Source: Alphaproteobacteria bacterium
GTDB lineage: Bacteria > Pseudomonadota > Alphaproteobacteria > Micropepsales > Micropepsaceae
Assembly (NCBI GenBank): GCA_016792565.1
Contig: JAEUMK010000029.1
Coordinates: 1-36,936, forward strand
DNA: 36,936 nt
Direction of reading: 5' to 3'
Positions 7,449 through 17,006 of the stretch are shown here, one piece after another. A model generated the notes under the pieces. The model was not told the DNA's origin and did no database searches. It saw nothing but the letters and a program-made list of their open reading frames with translations. The translations under genes and the position numbers were made by a program. Positions within the stretch are counted from its first letter, which is position 1; every line of letters starts with the position of its first letter.

Positions 7449-8297
7449 CTAGTCTGCCGGAACGAAAACGGCGTTGTGCGCGATCTGCGCCATGGGAACG
7501 CCGGCGGCCTTGCGCTTCATGCCGATCGCGGTCAGATGCCGATGGTCCAGCCTGTAGCCATAGCTCGCCATCAGGCCTTCGATCGCCTCGTGCTCGCCGA
7601 CATTGAGTTCGACCTGGACGCTGCGCGGACGCCGCGCGGCGGTCAGAAGCCTGGCCATGCCCTGCAGGATCTTGTGCTCGATGCCGTCGACGTCGATCTT
7701 GACGAGGTCGGGCGGCTGGATCGCTGCGCTGTCCAGAAGCTCGTCCACGCTGACGCCGAGGCAAAGCTCGCTGGCCACGGGAACGAAGGACTGGCCCTGC
7801 CCGTCGCGGACGGTCGAACCGAACTGGCTGCCGCTGTCCGACGCTTTCAGGCTGGTGTAGTTGAAGACCGCGATTTCCCGGGCATCGGTCAACGGGATCG
7901 CGATGACGTCGATGCGATCCTGAAAGCCGTTGGCCGCGACATTCTGCATCAGAACGACCGCATTGGGCTTGTTGGGCTCGACGGCATAGACCCGGCCCTG
8001 CGGGCCCACGCGATGCGCCGCCGCCAGCGTGTAGATGCCGATATTCGCCCCGACGTCGAGAAACCTGTCGCCCGGGCGCAATTGTCCGTCGAGCCACGCC
8101 ATCGTCCCTTCTTCCTTGGTCCACAGGGAGACGGCGCGATAGGCGGCCTGGGCGTTCTCGCACACGAAGCGCGTCGAATACTGCCGGTCCTGAACGACGA
8201 CGTCGGGCGTGGCGATCCGGCGGAGCCAGGCGACGATTCCGAACCAGCCCCGCTCCAGCGAAGACAGCGTTCGAGCGCCGTTCGATCGAATGGCCAC
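7449..8297 (-). CDS. FkbM family methyltransferase
   Basis: This 282-residue protein is an S-adenosylmethionine-dependent methyltransferase of the FkbM type, usually an O-methyltransferase acting on sugars, polysaccharides or secondary metabolites. The cofactor-binding motif I is at residues 79-91 (FLDVGANIGIYTL), and the acidic residue ending strand 2 is Glu107 in AVEPN. The FkbM signature LVKIDVDGIEHKILQG is at about 198-213. The start is a GTG at 8297 that shares one base with the stop of an upstream 30-codon reading frame (TAGTG). It stands alone between two diverged copies of one non-coding segment and next to tRNA-Ser, which suggests arrival by insertion or duplication. There are no neighbouring polysaccharide genes to hint at a substrate. 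Confidence 0.85.
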   Translation of the reverse strand: MAIRSNGARTLSSLERGWFGIVAWLRRIATPDVVVQDRQYSTRFVCENAQAAYRAVSLWTKEEGTMAWLDGQLRPGDRFLDVGANIGIYTLAAAHRVGPQGRVYAVEPNKPNAVVLMQNVAANGFQDRIDVIAIPLTDAREIAVFNYTSLKASDSGSQFGSTVRDGQGQSFVPVASELCLGVSVDELLDSAAIQPPDLVKIDVDGIEHKILQGMARLLTAARRPRSVQVELNVGEHEAIEGLMASYGYRLDHRHLTAIGMKRKAAGVPMAQIAHNAVFVPAD

Positions 8298-8389
8298 TAC
8301 GCCCGCCCTAAAGTGGCGATTGCCGGCGTCCTGAAGTCCGGCGCGCCTTCGGCCGCAGAGGTCGTGCAGGGGATCGTGCAGGCGTCCAT
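8297..8389 (-). CDS. Possible 30-codon leader reading frame overlapping the FkbM start
   Basis: An ATG at 8389 opens a 30-codon frame starting MDACTIP. Its TAG stop (8299-8297) overlaps the GTG of the FkbM gene by one base. The first codons copy the start of the acyl-CoA dehydrogenase gene (MDACMIP at 7279), because this is duplicated segment B. It may be a leader peptide coupled to the methyltransferase or simply a leftover fragment of the dehydrogenase gene. There is no proof that it is translated. Confidence 0.3.
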   Translation of the reverse strand: MDACTIPCTTSAAEGAPDFRTPAIATLGRA

Positions 8390-8491
8390 GGCTCAGGCTC
8401 CTTCAGGCTGCGGCGCGTTCGCCGGCAAGGCGGCCGGCGGGGATAGATGCAGGCGGTGCAGCCGGCGCCGGTGTGAGGGACTACCGGCCAG
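8361..8491. repeat. Duplicated segment, copy B (upstream of the FkbM gene)
   Basis: This is the diverged copy of 7251-7391, starting in the possible leader frame and running upstream on the minus strand. It would supply the FkbM gene with the same leader and perhaps the same promoter region as the acyl-CoA dehydrogenase gene. Nothing else is seen between 8390 and the tRNA at 8551. Confidence 0.65.
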
Positions 8492-8550
8492 ATCGACAGG
8501 GTGGAGCCGCGTACGCGGAAGCGGGGATCAGGAGAGCGACCGGAAGGAAG

Positions 8551-8640
8551 TGGCGGACAGGGTGAGATTCGAACTCACGGAGAGCGTTAACCCTCGCCGC
8601 ATTTCGAGTGCGGTACCTTAAACCACTCGGCCACCTGTCC
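8551..8640 (-). tRNA. tRNA-Ser, anticodon CGA
   Basis: Read on the minus strand, a 90-base gene begins GGACAGG and closes with CCTGTCC, a G discriminator base and an encoded CCA. The anticodon stem is CCGCA/TGCGG with loop CTCGAAA, giving anticodon CGA, which reads UCG. A long variable arm and the GTTCGAAT T-loop fit a class II serine tRNA. UCG is expected to be a common serine codon in so GC-rich a genome. Confidence 0.95.
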
Positions 8641-8747
8641 GCGCCCCGCCGGGGCCGGGACCCCGCGAGAAGGGGGCGACATAGCCGATGCGCCGCCGCG
8701 AGACAAGCGCCCCTTCCGGGCGATCGCCGAAGGCGCCGCGCGGCCTC

Positions 8748-9587
8748 CTAGGCGCCCGCGATGCGCCGCGCCGCGCCCTTCGCGCCCGGCCCCTGCGCCA
8801 GCGTGCGGGCGAGGAAGGGCAGCGCCTCGGCCATCGCCGCATCGAGCGCGGCGGCGCCGTTGATGGCGAGGAGCCCCGAACCCGTCATGCCGCCGCCGGC
8901 GACCGGGGCGCGGACATAAAGCTCGTAGGCGGTGGCGTCGCGCACCCCGCCTTCGGCCACGCTTGCCAGGAACGCATCGGCCGCCGCGCGGTCCTTCAGC
9001 GGATACCAGACGAGATAGACGCCCTGGGGCCAGCGGGCCGAGGCAGCGAGCAGGGCCTTCGCGAGGGTCTGGAACTCGTCCGGCTTCTCGAAGGGCGGGT
9101 CGATCAGCACGAGGCCGCGCTTCTCCGGCGGCGGCAGCGTCGCCTTCAGCGCGCCGTAGCCGTCGCGCGTCTCGACCCGCGCCCGCCGCCAGGGCTTGAG
9201 CGCGGCGGCGAGCGCCGCCGACTCGGCCGGGTGCAGCTCGCAGGCGAGAAGACGGTCCGCCGGGCGCAGCGCACCGGCGATGAGCAGCGGCGAGCCGGGA
9301 TAGACCATCAGCGCGCCGGGCGGGTTCGCCGCCCGGACGGCGGCCAGATAGGGCGCCAGCGACGCCGGGACATCGCGGGCGGTCAGGAGGCGGGCGATCC
9401 CGTGGCGGAACTCGCCGGCGCGCAGGGCCTCGGCGGAGGCGAGGTCGTAGCTGCCCCGCCCGCCATGGGTATCGAGCACGGCAAAGGGCTGCGCCTGCGC
9501 CCTGAGATGCGCCAGGAGCAGCATCAGGGCCGCGTGCTTGAGCACGTCGGCGTGGTTCCCGGCATGGAAGCCGTGGCGATAATTCAT
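8748..9587 (-). CDS. rlmJ: 23S rRNA (adenine-2030-N6)-methyltransferase RlmJ
   Basis: This 279-residue enzyme methylates N6 of adenine 2030 in 23S rRNA using S-adenosylmethionine. The N-terminus MNYRHGFHAGNHADVLKH is diagnostic of the family. The cofactor site includes LDTHGGRGSYD (residues 38-48), and the catalytic N6-adenine motif is DPPF at 163-166. The length matches the E. coli protein (about 280). An in-frame extension back to 9689 would add 34 residues with no family match, so the ATG at 9587 is preferred. It is monocistronic and faces away from rplU across a non-coding gap of 494 bp. Confidence 0.93.
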   Translation of the reverse strand: MNYRHGFHAGNHADVLKHAALMLLLAHLRAQAQPFAVLDTHGGRGSYDLASAEALRAGEFRHGIARLLTARDVPASLAPYLAAVRAANPPGALMVYPGSPLLIAGALRPADRLLACELHPAESAALAAALKPWRRARVETRDGYGALKATLPPPEKRGLVLIDPPFEKPDEFQTLAKALLAASARWPQGVYLVWYPLKDRAAADAFLASVAEGGVRDATAYELYVRAPVAGGGMTGSGLLAINGAAALDAAMAEALPFLARTLAQGPGAKGAARRIAGA

Positions 9588-9682
9588 GATGAAAAGGCCG
9601 GATTTGCGCGGATCACAAAAGTATGAAGGGGAATTAATCGTCGCGCCACTTTGAAGCAATGAAGGCCGCCCTATCTTCTTAG

Positions 9683-9857
9683 GTGTCACGGCGCATCAAG
9701 CGCCGGACGGCAGACCACGCGGCCCAGCACCGCTCGCACATAGGGAGCCCCGACCCTCGCGAGCTCACCAGGCCGCCATTGGCTCCCCCCGCCAAGGTCT
9801 GTCAAATGAACGCGGGGCCGGCGCCACCCCCCTCGTGCGCCGGCCCCGTTTCATTTT
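9683..9857 (+). ncRNA. Candidate small RNA with intrinsic terminator
   Basis: The gap 9588-10081 has no convincing gene, but 9683-9857 can fold into an ordered RNA. There is a 5' hairpin (9689-9694 with 9700-9705) and a closing stem of eight pairs (9709-9716 with 9796-9803, one G-U). Inside are a second stem (9719-9724 with 9771-9776), an apical stem (9732-9737 with 9759-9764, plus AGGG/CCCT) and a small C-loop hairpin (9779-9783 with 9791-9795). A strong terminator follows. A weak promoter (TTGAAG at 9651, CTATCT at 9671) lies just before. I cannot match it to a known family; the length and small side hairpin recall 6S RNA only loosely. Confidence 0.4.
9804..9857 (+). terminator. Strong intrinsic terminator ahead of the rplU promoter
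   Basis: GGGGCCGGCGC at 9814-9824 pairs perfectly with 9837-9847 around a 12-base loop and is followed by GTTTCATTTT. The outer AAATGAA (9804-9810) and TTCATTT (9850-9856) extend the stem. No protein gene ends here on the plus strand, so it either ends the candidate small RNA or insulates the rplU promoter that follows. Confidence 0.65.
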
Positions 9858-9937
9858 GCGCCCCGCCCGTTCCGTTTCGAACTGGGCCCGGCGGCGCGAC
9901 CGGGGCCGGGGTCTGCGGCGCTTTCGACTCTGTTTTC

Positions 9938-9967
9938 CTTGACAGCGCCCGGCCGCCGCGTCTATTT
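9938..9967 (+). promoter_or_regulatory. Promoter of rplU-rpmA
   Basis: CTTGAC(A) at 9938-9944 and CTATTT at 9962-9967 match the alphaproteobacterial housekeeping promoter pattern, with 18 bases between CTTGAC and CTATTT. Transcription would start near 9973, leaving a leader of about 108 bases before rplU. Confidence 0.6.
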
Positions 9968-10000
9968 CCGCGCCTTCCTGACGGGACCGGCCTTGCGGCC

Positions 10001-10060
10001 GCGCGCATGCGCGCCCCGTCGCGCTTTTTTTTCCTTCGCGCCGGCCACCGGGCCGGGCGC
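10001..10060 (+). promoter_or_regulatory. Structured rplU leader with terminator-like hairpin
   Basis: Inside the predicted rplU leader a GCGCG (10009-10013) / CGCGC (10020-10024) hairpin is followed at once by eight T residues (10025-10032), which is the form of an intrinsic terminator. A palindrome GCGCGCATGCGCGC (10001-10014) overlaps its left arm and could form an alternative fold. A second hairpin, 10038-10046 with 10051-10060, precedes the ribosome site. This is the layout of an attenuator, possibly controlled by L21 itself. Confidence 0.45.
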
Positions 10061-10081
10061 GGAACAAGGTCGGTGAACGCG

Positions 10082-10396
10082 ATGTATGCGGTGATCAAGA
10101 CGGGCGGCAAGCAGTACAAGGTCGCCGTCGACCAGGTCGTTGAGATCGAGAAGCTCGAAGGCGACGCCGGGACCAAGGTGTCGTTCGGGGAAGTGCTGCT
10201 GTTCGGCAATGGCGAAGGCGTCTCGAAGGTGGGCGTGCCCTTCCTCGCCGGCGCGACCGTCGAAGGCGAGATCCTCGCCCAGGGCAAGGCCGACAAGATC
10301 CTGGTCGTGAAGAAGAAGCGCCGCCAGAACTATCGCCGCAAGAACGGCCACCGCCAGCCGTTCACGCGCGTGAAGATCACCTCGATCGCGGCCTAA
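10082..10396 (+). CDS. rplU: Ribosomal protein L21
   Basis: This 104-residue protein of the large ribosomal subunit binds 23S rRNA and contacts L20. The N-terminus [20 protein letters not shown] and the Lys/Arg-rich C-terminal stretch ([16 protein letters not shown]) are typical, and the length is normal. The open frame extends far upstream without an L21 match, so the ATG at 10082 is used. It is 27 bases from rpmA, the standard rplU-rpmA operon, and has its own promoter candidate and structured leader. Confidence 0.97.
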   Translation: MYAVIKTGGKQYKVAVDQVVEIEKLEGDAGTKVSFGEVLLFGNGEGVSKVGVPFLAGATVEGEILAQGKADKILVVKKKRRQNYRRKNGHRQPFTRVKITSIAA

Positions 10397-10423
10397 GAGC
10401 AGACAAGAGTTCAGGAGACCACC

Positions 10424-10699
10424 ATGGCACACAAGAAAGCCGGCGGCTCATCGCGCAACGGTCGCGATTCGGAAGCCAAGCGCCTCGGCGTGAAACTGTT
10501 CGGCGGCCAGAAGGCCGTCCCGGGCAACGTGATCCTGCGTCAGCGCGGCACGCGCTGGCATGCCGGCAAGAATGTCGGCATCGGCCGCGATCACACGCTC
10601 TTCGCGCTGACCGAGGGCCGCGTGACGTTCAAGAAGGGCTGGAAAGACCGCCAGTTCGTCTCGATCACGCCGGAAGCTACCGCCGAAGCCGCGGAATAA
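10424..10699 (+). CDS. rpmA: Ribosomal protein L27
   Basis: This 91-residue protein sits close to the peptidyl-transferase centre of the large subunit. It begins [16 protein letters not shown], the conserved flexible N-terminal tail, and continues [10 protein letters not shown] and [16 protein letters not shown]. There is no N-terminal propeptide of the type found in Firmicutes. AGGAGACCACC lies before the ATG. Transcription probably ends at the terminator 10748-10778. Confidence 0.97.
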   Translation: MAHKKAGGSSRNGRDSEAKRLGVKLFGGQKAVPGNVILRQRGTRWHAGKNVGIGRDHTLFALTEGRVTFKKGWKDRQFVSITPEATAEAAE

Positions 10700-10747
10700 G
10701 GCGCGTTCCATATAGGGGCCGCCGGACTAAGGCGGCCCACCTGACGA

Positions 10748-10778
10748 GGGAGGTGGCATCGCCGCCTCCCTTTTCGTT
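10748..10778 (+). terminator. Intrinsic terminator after rpmA
   Basis: GGGAGGTGGC (10748-10757) pairs with GCCGCCTCCC (10761-10770) with one G-T and a three-base loop, followed by TTTTCGTTT. Confidence 0.85.
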
Positions 10779-10816
10779 TGCCCTCGCCGGATCCGATGTC
10801 GCCTGGGAGGGAAGAC

Positions 10817-11417
10817 ATGAGCGCCCAAGCCCTGAAGCCCGTGCCCGCCTATGAGGACGGGACGCTGCGCCTGGCCGACGGGCGCGTGACGCTGCGCCGG
10901 CCGCTGGCCGAGGACGCGGCCGCCGTCGCCGGCCACATGAACGACTTCGACGTGGTGAAGAATCTCAGCCGCGCGCCCTGGCCCTATACCCGCGCCGACG
11001 CCGAGAGCTGGCTTGCCGGCATCGCCGCCGAAGCCGGCCCGCGCGGCGCCTACCCTTTCGCCATTGTAACGGGCGGCGCGCTGGCCGGGGTGGTAGGGAT
11101 CTCCACCAACCCGGCCAACCCCGGCGAGGTGGAGCTCGGCTACTGGCTGGGCAGGCCGTTCTGGGGCCAGGGCTATGCGACGCAGGCGGCGCGCCTGGCG
11201 GTCCGTTTCGCCTTCGAGACGCTGGACCTCGCGGTTCTGGAGGCCGGTCACTTCGCCGACAACCCCGCTTCGGGCCGCGTGCTGCAGAAGCTGGGTTTCA
11301 CATACGCCCAAGATGTCGCAAGGTTCTCAAAAGCCCGCGATTGCGACGTCGCCTGCAGAATGATGACTCTGGACCGCGCGCGATTCGCGAGCCGGAGCGA
11401 ACAGGGAGGAGCGAGCC

Positions 11418-11428
<11 letters not shown>
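10817..11428 (+). CDS. GNAT acetyltransferase (RimJ/RimL-like), first of a tandem pair
   Basis: This 203-residue protein transfers an acetyl group from acetyl-CoA to an amine and belongs to the RimJ/RimL-type branch of GNATs. Family signs are TLRRPLAEDAAAVA near the N-terminus, LGYWLGRPFWGQGYATQAA (acetyl-CoA-binding motif A) in the middle and ADNPASGRVLQKLGF towards the C-terminus. GGGAGGGAAG precedes the ATG. It overlaps the next gene by 11 bases, and the two are paralogues sharing several motifs, so they probably arose by tandem duplication. The target, a ribosomal protein N-terminus or a small molecule, cannot be predicted. Confidence 0.85.
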
Positions 11429-14195
<2,767 letters not shown>

Positions 14196-14204
14196 GAAGT
14201 GAGC

Positions 14205-15479
14205 ATGAGCGCGATCGCAGCCAAGCACGATACCGCCGCCCTGATGGCCGCGATGGGCCGCAAGGCGCGCGCCGCCGCGGCCCTGCTGGCCGGTTCGACG
14301 GCGGCCGCGCGCACGCGGGCGCTGGAGCTGGCCGCGGCGGCGATCCGCGCCCATGCGCCTGCGATTCTCGCCGCCAATGCCGCGGACATGGCGAAAGCGA
14401 CGGCGCTGTCGGCCGCGATGCGCGACCGGCTGATGCTGGATGCGAAGCGCATCGAGGCGATCGCCGACGGCGTCGCGCTGGTCGCCGCGCTGCCCGACCC
14501 GCTGGGCGAGGTCATCAAGGACTGGTCGCAGCCCAACGGCCTGCATTTCCAGCGCGTGCGCGTACCGATCGGCGTCATCGGCATCGTCTATGAGAGCCGG
14601 CCCAACGTCACCGCCGACGCGGCCGCGCTGTGCGTGCGCTCGGGCAACGCGGCGATCCTGCGCGGCGGTTCGGAGAGCCTCGCCTCGTCGCGCGCCCTGC
14701 ACGCGGCGATGGTCGAGGGCCTCGCCGCCGCCGGACTGCCGGCGGACGCGATCCAGCTGGTGCCGGTCGCCGACCGCGCCGCCGTGGGCGCGATGCTGGC
14801 CGGTCTCGACGGAGCGCTGGACCTGATGATCCCGCGCGGCGGCAAGAGCCTCGTCGCCCGCGTACAGGCCGAGGCGCGCGTGCCGGTGCTGGGGCATCTG
14901 GAAGGGCTCAACCACACCTATGTCCATGGCGCGGCCGATCCGGCCAAGGCGCGGGCCATCGTGCTCAACGCCAAGATGCGCCGCACCGGCGTCTGCGGCG
15001 CGACCGAGACGGTGCTGATCGACCGCGCCGTGCTGGAGACGCTGGGCCGCGCCATCGCCGGCGACCTCATCGCCGCGGGCTGCGCCATCCGGGGCGATGC
15101 GGCGGTCGCTGCGCTCGACCCGCGCATCGCCGCGGCAAGCGACGAGGACTGGCGCACCGAGCATCTCGACGCGATCGTCAACATGAAGGCGGTGGCCGGG
15201 CCGGACGAGGCGATCGCCCATATCGCGCAGTACGGCACCCAGCACACCGACGCCATCGTCACCGAGGATGCGGCGGCGGCAGAGGCGTTCCTCGCCCGCG
15301 TCGACAGCGCCATCGTGCTGTGGAACGCCTCGACCCAGTTCTCGGACGGCGGCGAGTTCGGCTTCGGCGCCGAGATCGGGATCGCCACCGGCAAGCTGCA
15401 CGCCCGCGGCCCGGTCGGCGCGGCGGAGCTGACGGCCTACAAGACGATCGTGCGCGGCGCCGGCCAGACGCGGCCCTGA
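14205..15479 (+). CDS. proA: Gamma-glutamyl phosphate reductase
   Basis: ProA reduces gamma-glutamyl phosphate to glutamate-5-semialdehyde with NADPH, the second step of proline synthesis. The 424-residue chain belongs to the aldehyde dehydrogenase superfamily. Recognisable segments are [36 protein letters not shown] and the catalytic-Cys region [14 protein letters not shown] chose the ATG at 14205 because AGGAAG ends five bases before it; the GTG six bases upstream is too close to that site. It forms a chain with proB. The next genes are two opposed small lipoprotein genes, so the plus-strand operon is interrupted here. Confidence 0.96.
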   Translation: MSAIAAKHDTAALMAAMGRKARAAAALLAGSTAAARTRALELAAAAIRAHAPAILAANAADMAKATALSAAMRDRLMLDAKRIEAIADGVALVAALPDPLGEVIKDWSQPNGLHFQRVRVPIGVIGIVYESRPNVTADAAALCVRSGNAAILRGGSESLASSRALHAAMVEGLAAAGLPADAIQLVPVADRAAVGAMLAGLDGALDLMIPRGGKSLVARVQAEARVPVLGHLEGLNHTYVHGAADPAKARAIVLNAKMRRTGVCGATETVLIDRAVLETLGRAIAGDLIAAGCAIRGDAAVAALDPRIAAASDEDWRTEHLDAIVNMKAVAGPDEAIAHIAQYGTQHTDAIVTEDAAAAEAFLARVDSAIVLWNASTQFSDGGEFGFGAEIGIATGKLHARGPVGAAELTAYKTIVRGAGQTRP

Positions 15480-15486
15480 ACGCCGC

Positions 15487-15756
15487 TCAGTCGCCGGCGC
15501 CGGGACCGCACTCGGCGGCGATGCGATCCGCCAGAGGCAAGGGCGGCGGACCGTCAGGGTTCGAGGGTTCGCTCAGCGACTGCTCGATGAGGCGCGCGGT
15601 ACAGTCGCAATCGACGCGGCCGATGTCCGGGATGCGCCCGCCGCGCCGTTCGCACATCGAAGCGATGGTGGTCTCGCGCTCCGACGGGCCGCAGCCGGCG
15701 AGGAGCGTCAGCAGCGCCGCGAGCGCCAGGCGGGACGTGCGGGAGCGGTCTCGCAT
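15487..15756 (-). CDS. Small lipoprotein with C...DCxC motif (first of a pair)
   Basis: This 89-residue protein has a lipoprotein signal (LTLLAGC, lipid-bearing Cys22). It also has four further Cys: Cys35 in MCERR, Cys50 and Cys52 in DCDC, and Cys83. The same layout of MCE, then DCxC, then a late Cys occurs in the next lipoprotein gene (15828-16178), so the two look like diverged paralogues. GGGAGGGTG lies upstream of the ATG. The family is not recognised. The paired Cys could form disulfides or bind metal. It lies on the opposite strand from proA and nadD, with its stop 8 bases from the proA stop. Confidence 0.7.
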   Translation of the reverse strand: MRDRSRTSRLALAALLTLLAGCGPSERETTIASMCERRGGRIPDIGRVDCDCTARLIEQSLSEPSNPDGPPPLPLADRIAAECGPGAGD

Positions 15757-15779
15757 GAAGGGCACCCTCCCAGCGAAGA

Positions 15780-15801
15780 GGCCGCTGGTTTCCCAGCGGC
15801 C
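15780..15801 (-). promoter_or_regulatory. Hairpin between the two lipoprotein genes
   Basis: GGCCGCTGG (15780-15788) and CCAGCGGCC (15793-15801) are perfect inverted repeats with a four-base loop. On the minus strand the hairpin is followed by TCTTCG, so it may be a weak terminator or an mRNA-processing/stability element that lowers expression of the downstream 89-residue lipoprotein. Confidence 0.45.
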
Positions 15802-15827
15802 CCGGAACTCTCGCGGTGCGTGAAGTC

Positions 15828-16178
15828 TTACGACTTCTTTTTGCACTCTTTCTCGACCTTTTCCATGATCGGCATGACCGCCGGAATGATCGCCATCACG
15901 TCTTCTTCCTTGAGACCGGCCGCTTCCAGAGCCGCCTTGGCCTTGGCTTCGTCCTTCTGAAGCTCCGGATCCGACATGATCAGGAAGATCTTCTTGGTCT
16001 TGTCGTCGAGTTCCTTGTCCATGATCTCGACCGCGCAGGCGCAATCCTGCGTCTTGGCGTCCGGCGACTTCTCGCACATCTCGAGCGCCTTGGTCTTGAA
16101 CTCCGAAGACCCGCCGCAGGCGCTGAGGCCGGCCGCGAGCAGAATGGCCGCCAGAGCGGTCCCGGTACGCTTCAACAT
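15828..16178 (-). CDS. Small lipoprotein with C...DCxC motif (second of a pair)
   Basis: This 116-residue protein has a lipobox LSAC (Cys21). Beyond it are Cys35 (MCEK), Cys46 and Cys48 (DCAC) and Cys112 near the C-terminus (KECKKKS). Between the motifs it is helical and highly charged with Lys, Glu and Asp (DKELDDKTKK, DEAKAKAALEAAG). GGGGAG precedes the ATG. The first three non-lipid Cys line up with those of the neighbouring 89-residue lipoprotein, and the spacing from Cys35 to the CxC is 11 versus 15 residues. The function is unknown; an envelope Cys-motif protein is all that can be claimed. Its start faces the nadD gene across about 160 bp. Confidence 0.75.
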   Translation of the reverse strand: MLKRTGTALAAILLAAGLSACGGSSEFKTKALEMCEKSPDAKTQDCACAVEIMDKELDDKTKKIFLIMSDPELQKDEAKAKAALEAAGLKEEDVMAIIPAVMPIMEKVEKECKKKS

Positions 16179-16342
16179 CTTTGGAATCTCCCCGATTGAC
16201 GTTGGCCTTTATGGCTGCTTCGCCGCGGTTTGTCATGCCGCAAAGCGTCGGCCCGCTGCTGCGGCCGCCGTTTGACATTCCGATGAATGTCGTCCACCCC
16301 TATGCGGGTAATCTCCATTTCGAGCATAAAGCGCCGCCGCTC

Positions 16343-16966
16343 ATGTCCCGCCTCGTTTCGCGCGCCCTGGCGCCGCCGACGCGGTTGCGGGTGGGGCTGT
16401 TCGGAGGGTCCTTCAATCCGCCGCACCAGGGCCATCGCCATGCGAGCCTGGTGGCGCTGCGGCGGCTGCAGCTCGACGCGGTGTGGTGGCTGGTGACCCC
16501 CGGCAATCCGTTGAAGGAGGCGCGCGATCTCGCCCCGCTCGACCAGCGCCTGAAGGCGGCGGTCGATCTGGAGAACCATCCGCGCATTCACGTCACGACC
16601 CTGGAATCGAACCTCGGCACCCGCTACACCGCGGACACGCTGGCGGCGATCAAGCGGCACTTCCCGGCGGTCAATTTCGTCTGGATCATGGGCGCCGACA
16701 ATCTGGCGACGATCCATCGCTGGCGGAACTGGCAGGGCATCTTCACGACGATGCCGGTCGCGGTCGTCGCCCGGCCGGGCTATGCCTTGAAGGCCCTCGC
16801 CTCGCCGGCCGCGCGGCGGTTCAGCGACAGCCGCATCGACCCCGACGATGCCGCGCTGCTGCCCTTCCTGCGCCCTCCGGCCTGGACCTATCTCGACGAC
16901 CGGCTCGATCCCGCCTCCTCGACCGCGATCCGGGCCCGCGGCCTATGGCCGGTCGGGCCGGCGTGA
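16343..16966 (+). CDS. nadD: Nicotinate-nucleotide adenylyltransferase
   Basis: NadD joins AMP from ATP to nicotinate mononucleotide, making deamido-NAD. The 207-residue chain has the nucleotidyl-transferase signature GGSFNPPHQGH at residues 21-31, the segment LVTPGNPLK, MGADNL and a C-terminal SSTAIRARG corresponding to the usual ISSTxIR motif. The frame is open upstream to 16181, but only the ATG at 16343 gives the usual distance to the signature. This start lacks a strong ribosome site, so an ATG at 16283 is a possible alternative. It heads the nadD-rsfS-rlmH run common in alphaproteobacteria. Confidence 0.93.
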   Translation: MSRLVSRALAPPTRLRVGLFGGSFNPPHQGHRHASLVALRRLQLDAVWWLVTPGNPLKEARDLAPLDQRLKAAVDLENHPRIHVTTLESNLGTRYTADTLAAIKRHFPAVNFVWIMGADNLATIHRWRNWQGIFTTMPVAVVARPGYALKALASPAARRFSDSRIDPDDAALLPFLRPPAWTYLDDRLDPASSTAIRARGLWPVGPA

Positions 16967-17006
16967 TAAGAAGACGTCCAATCGTCCCGAACGGAGCCCG
17001 AGTCCC

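Noticed and set aside
8551-8640. tRNA-Ser as an attachment site of an integrated element
   Set aside because: No integrase and no repeat of the tRNA 3' end were found nearby; the duplicated segments are unrelated to the tRNA sequence.
9683-9857. Assignment of the candidate small RNA as 6S RNA
   Set aside because: The size and side hairpin are suggestive, but the large symmetric bubble is not clear and the usual neighbours (zapA, 5-formyl-THF cyclo-ligase gene) are absent.
16181-16342. N-terminal extension of nadD
   Set aside because: The extra 54 residues have no NadD similarity and run into the promoter region of the opposite lipoprotein gene.
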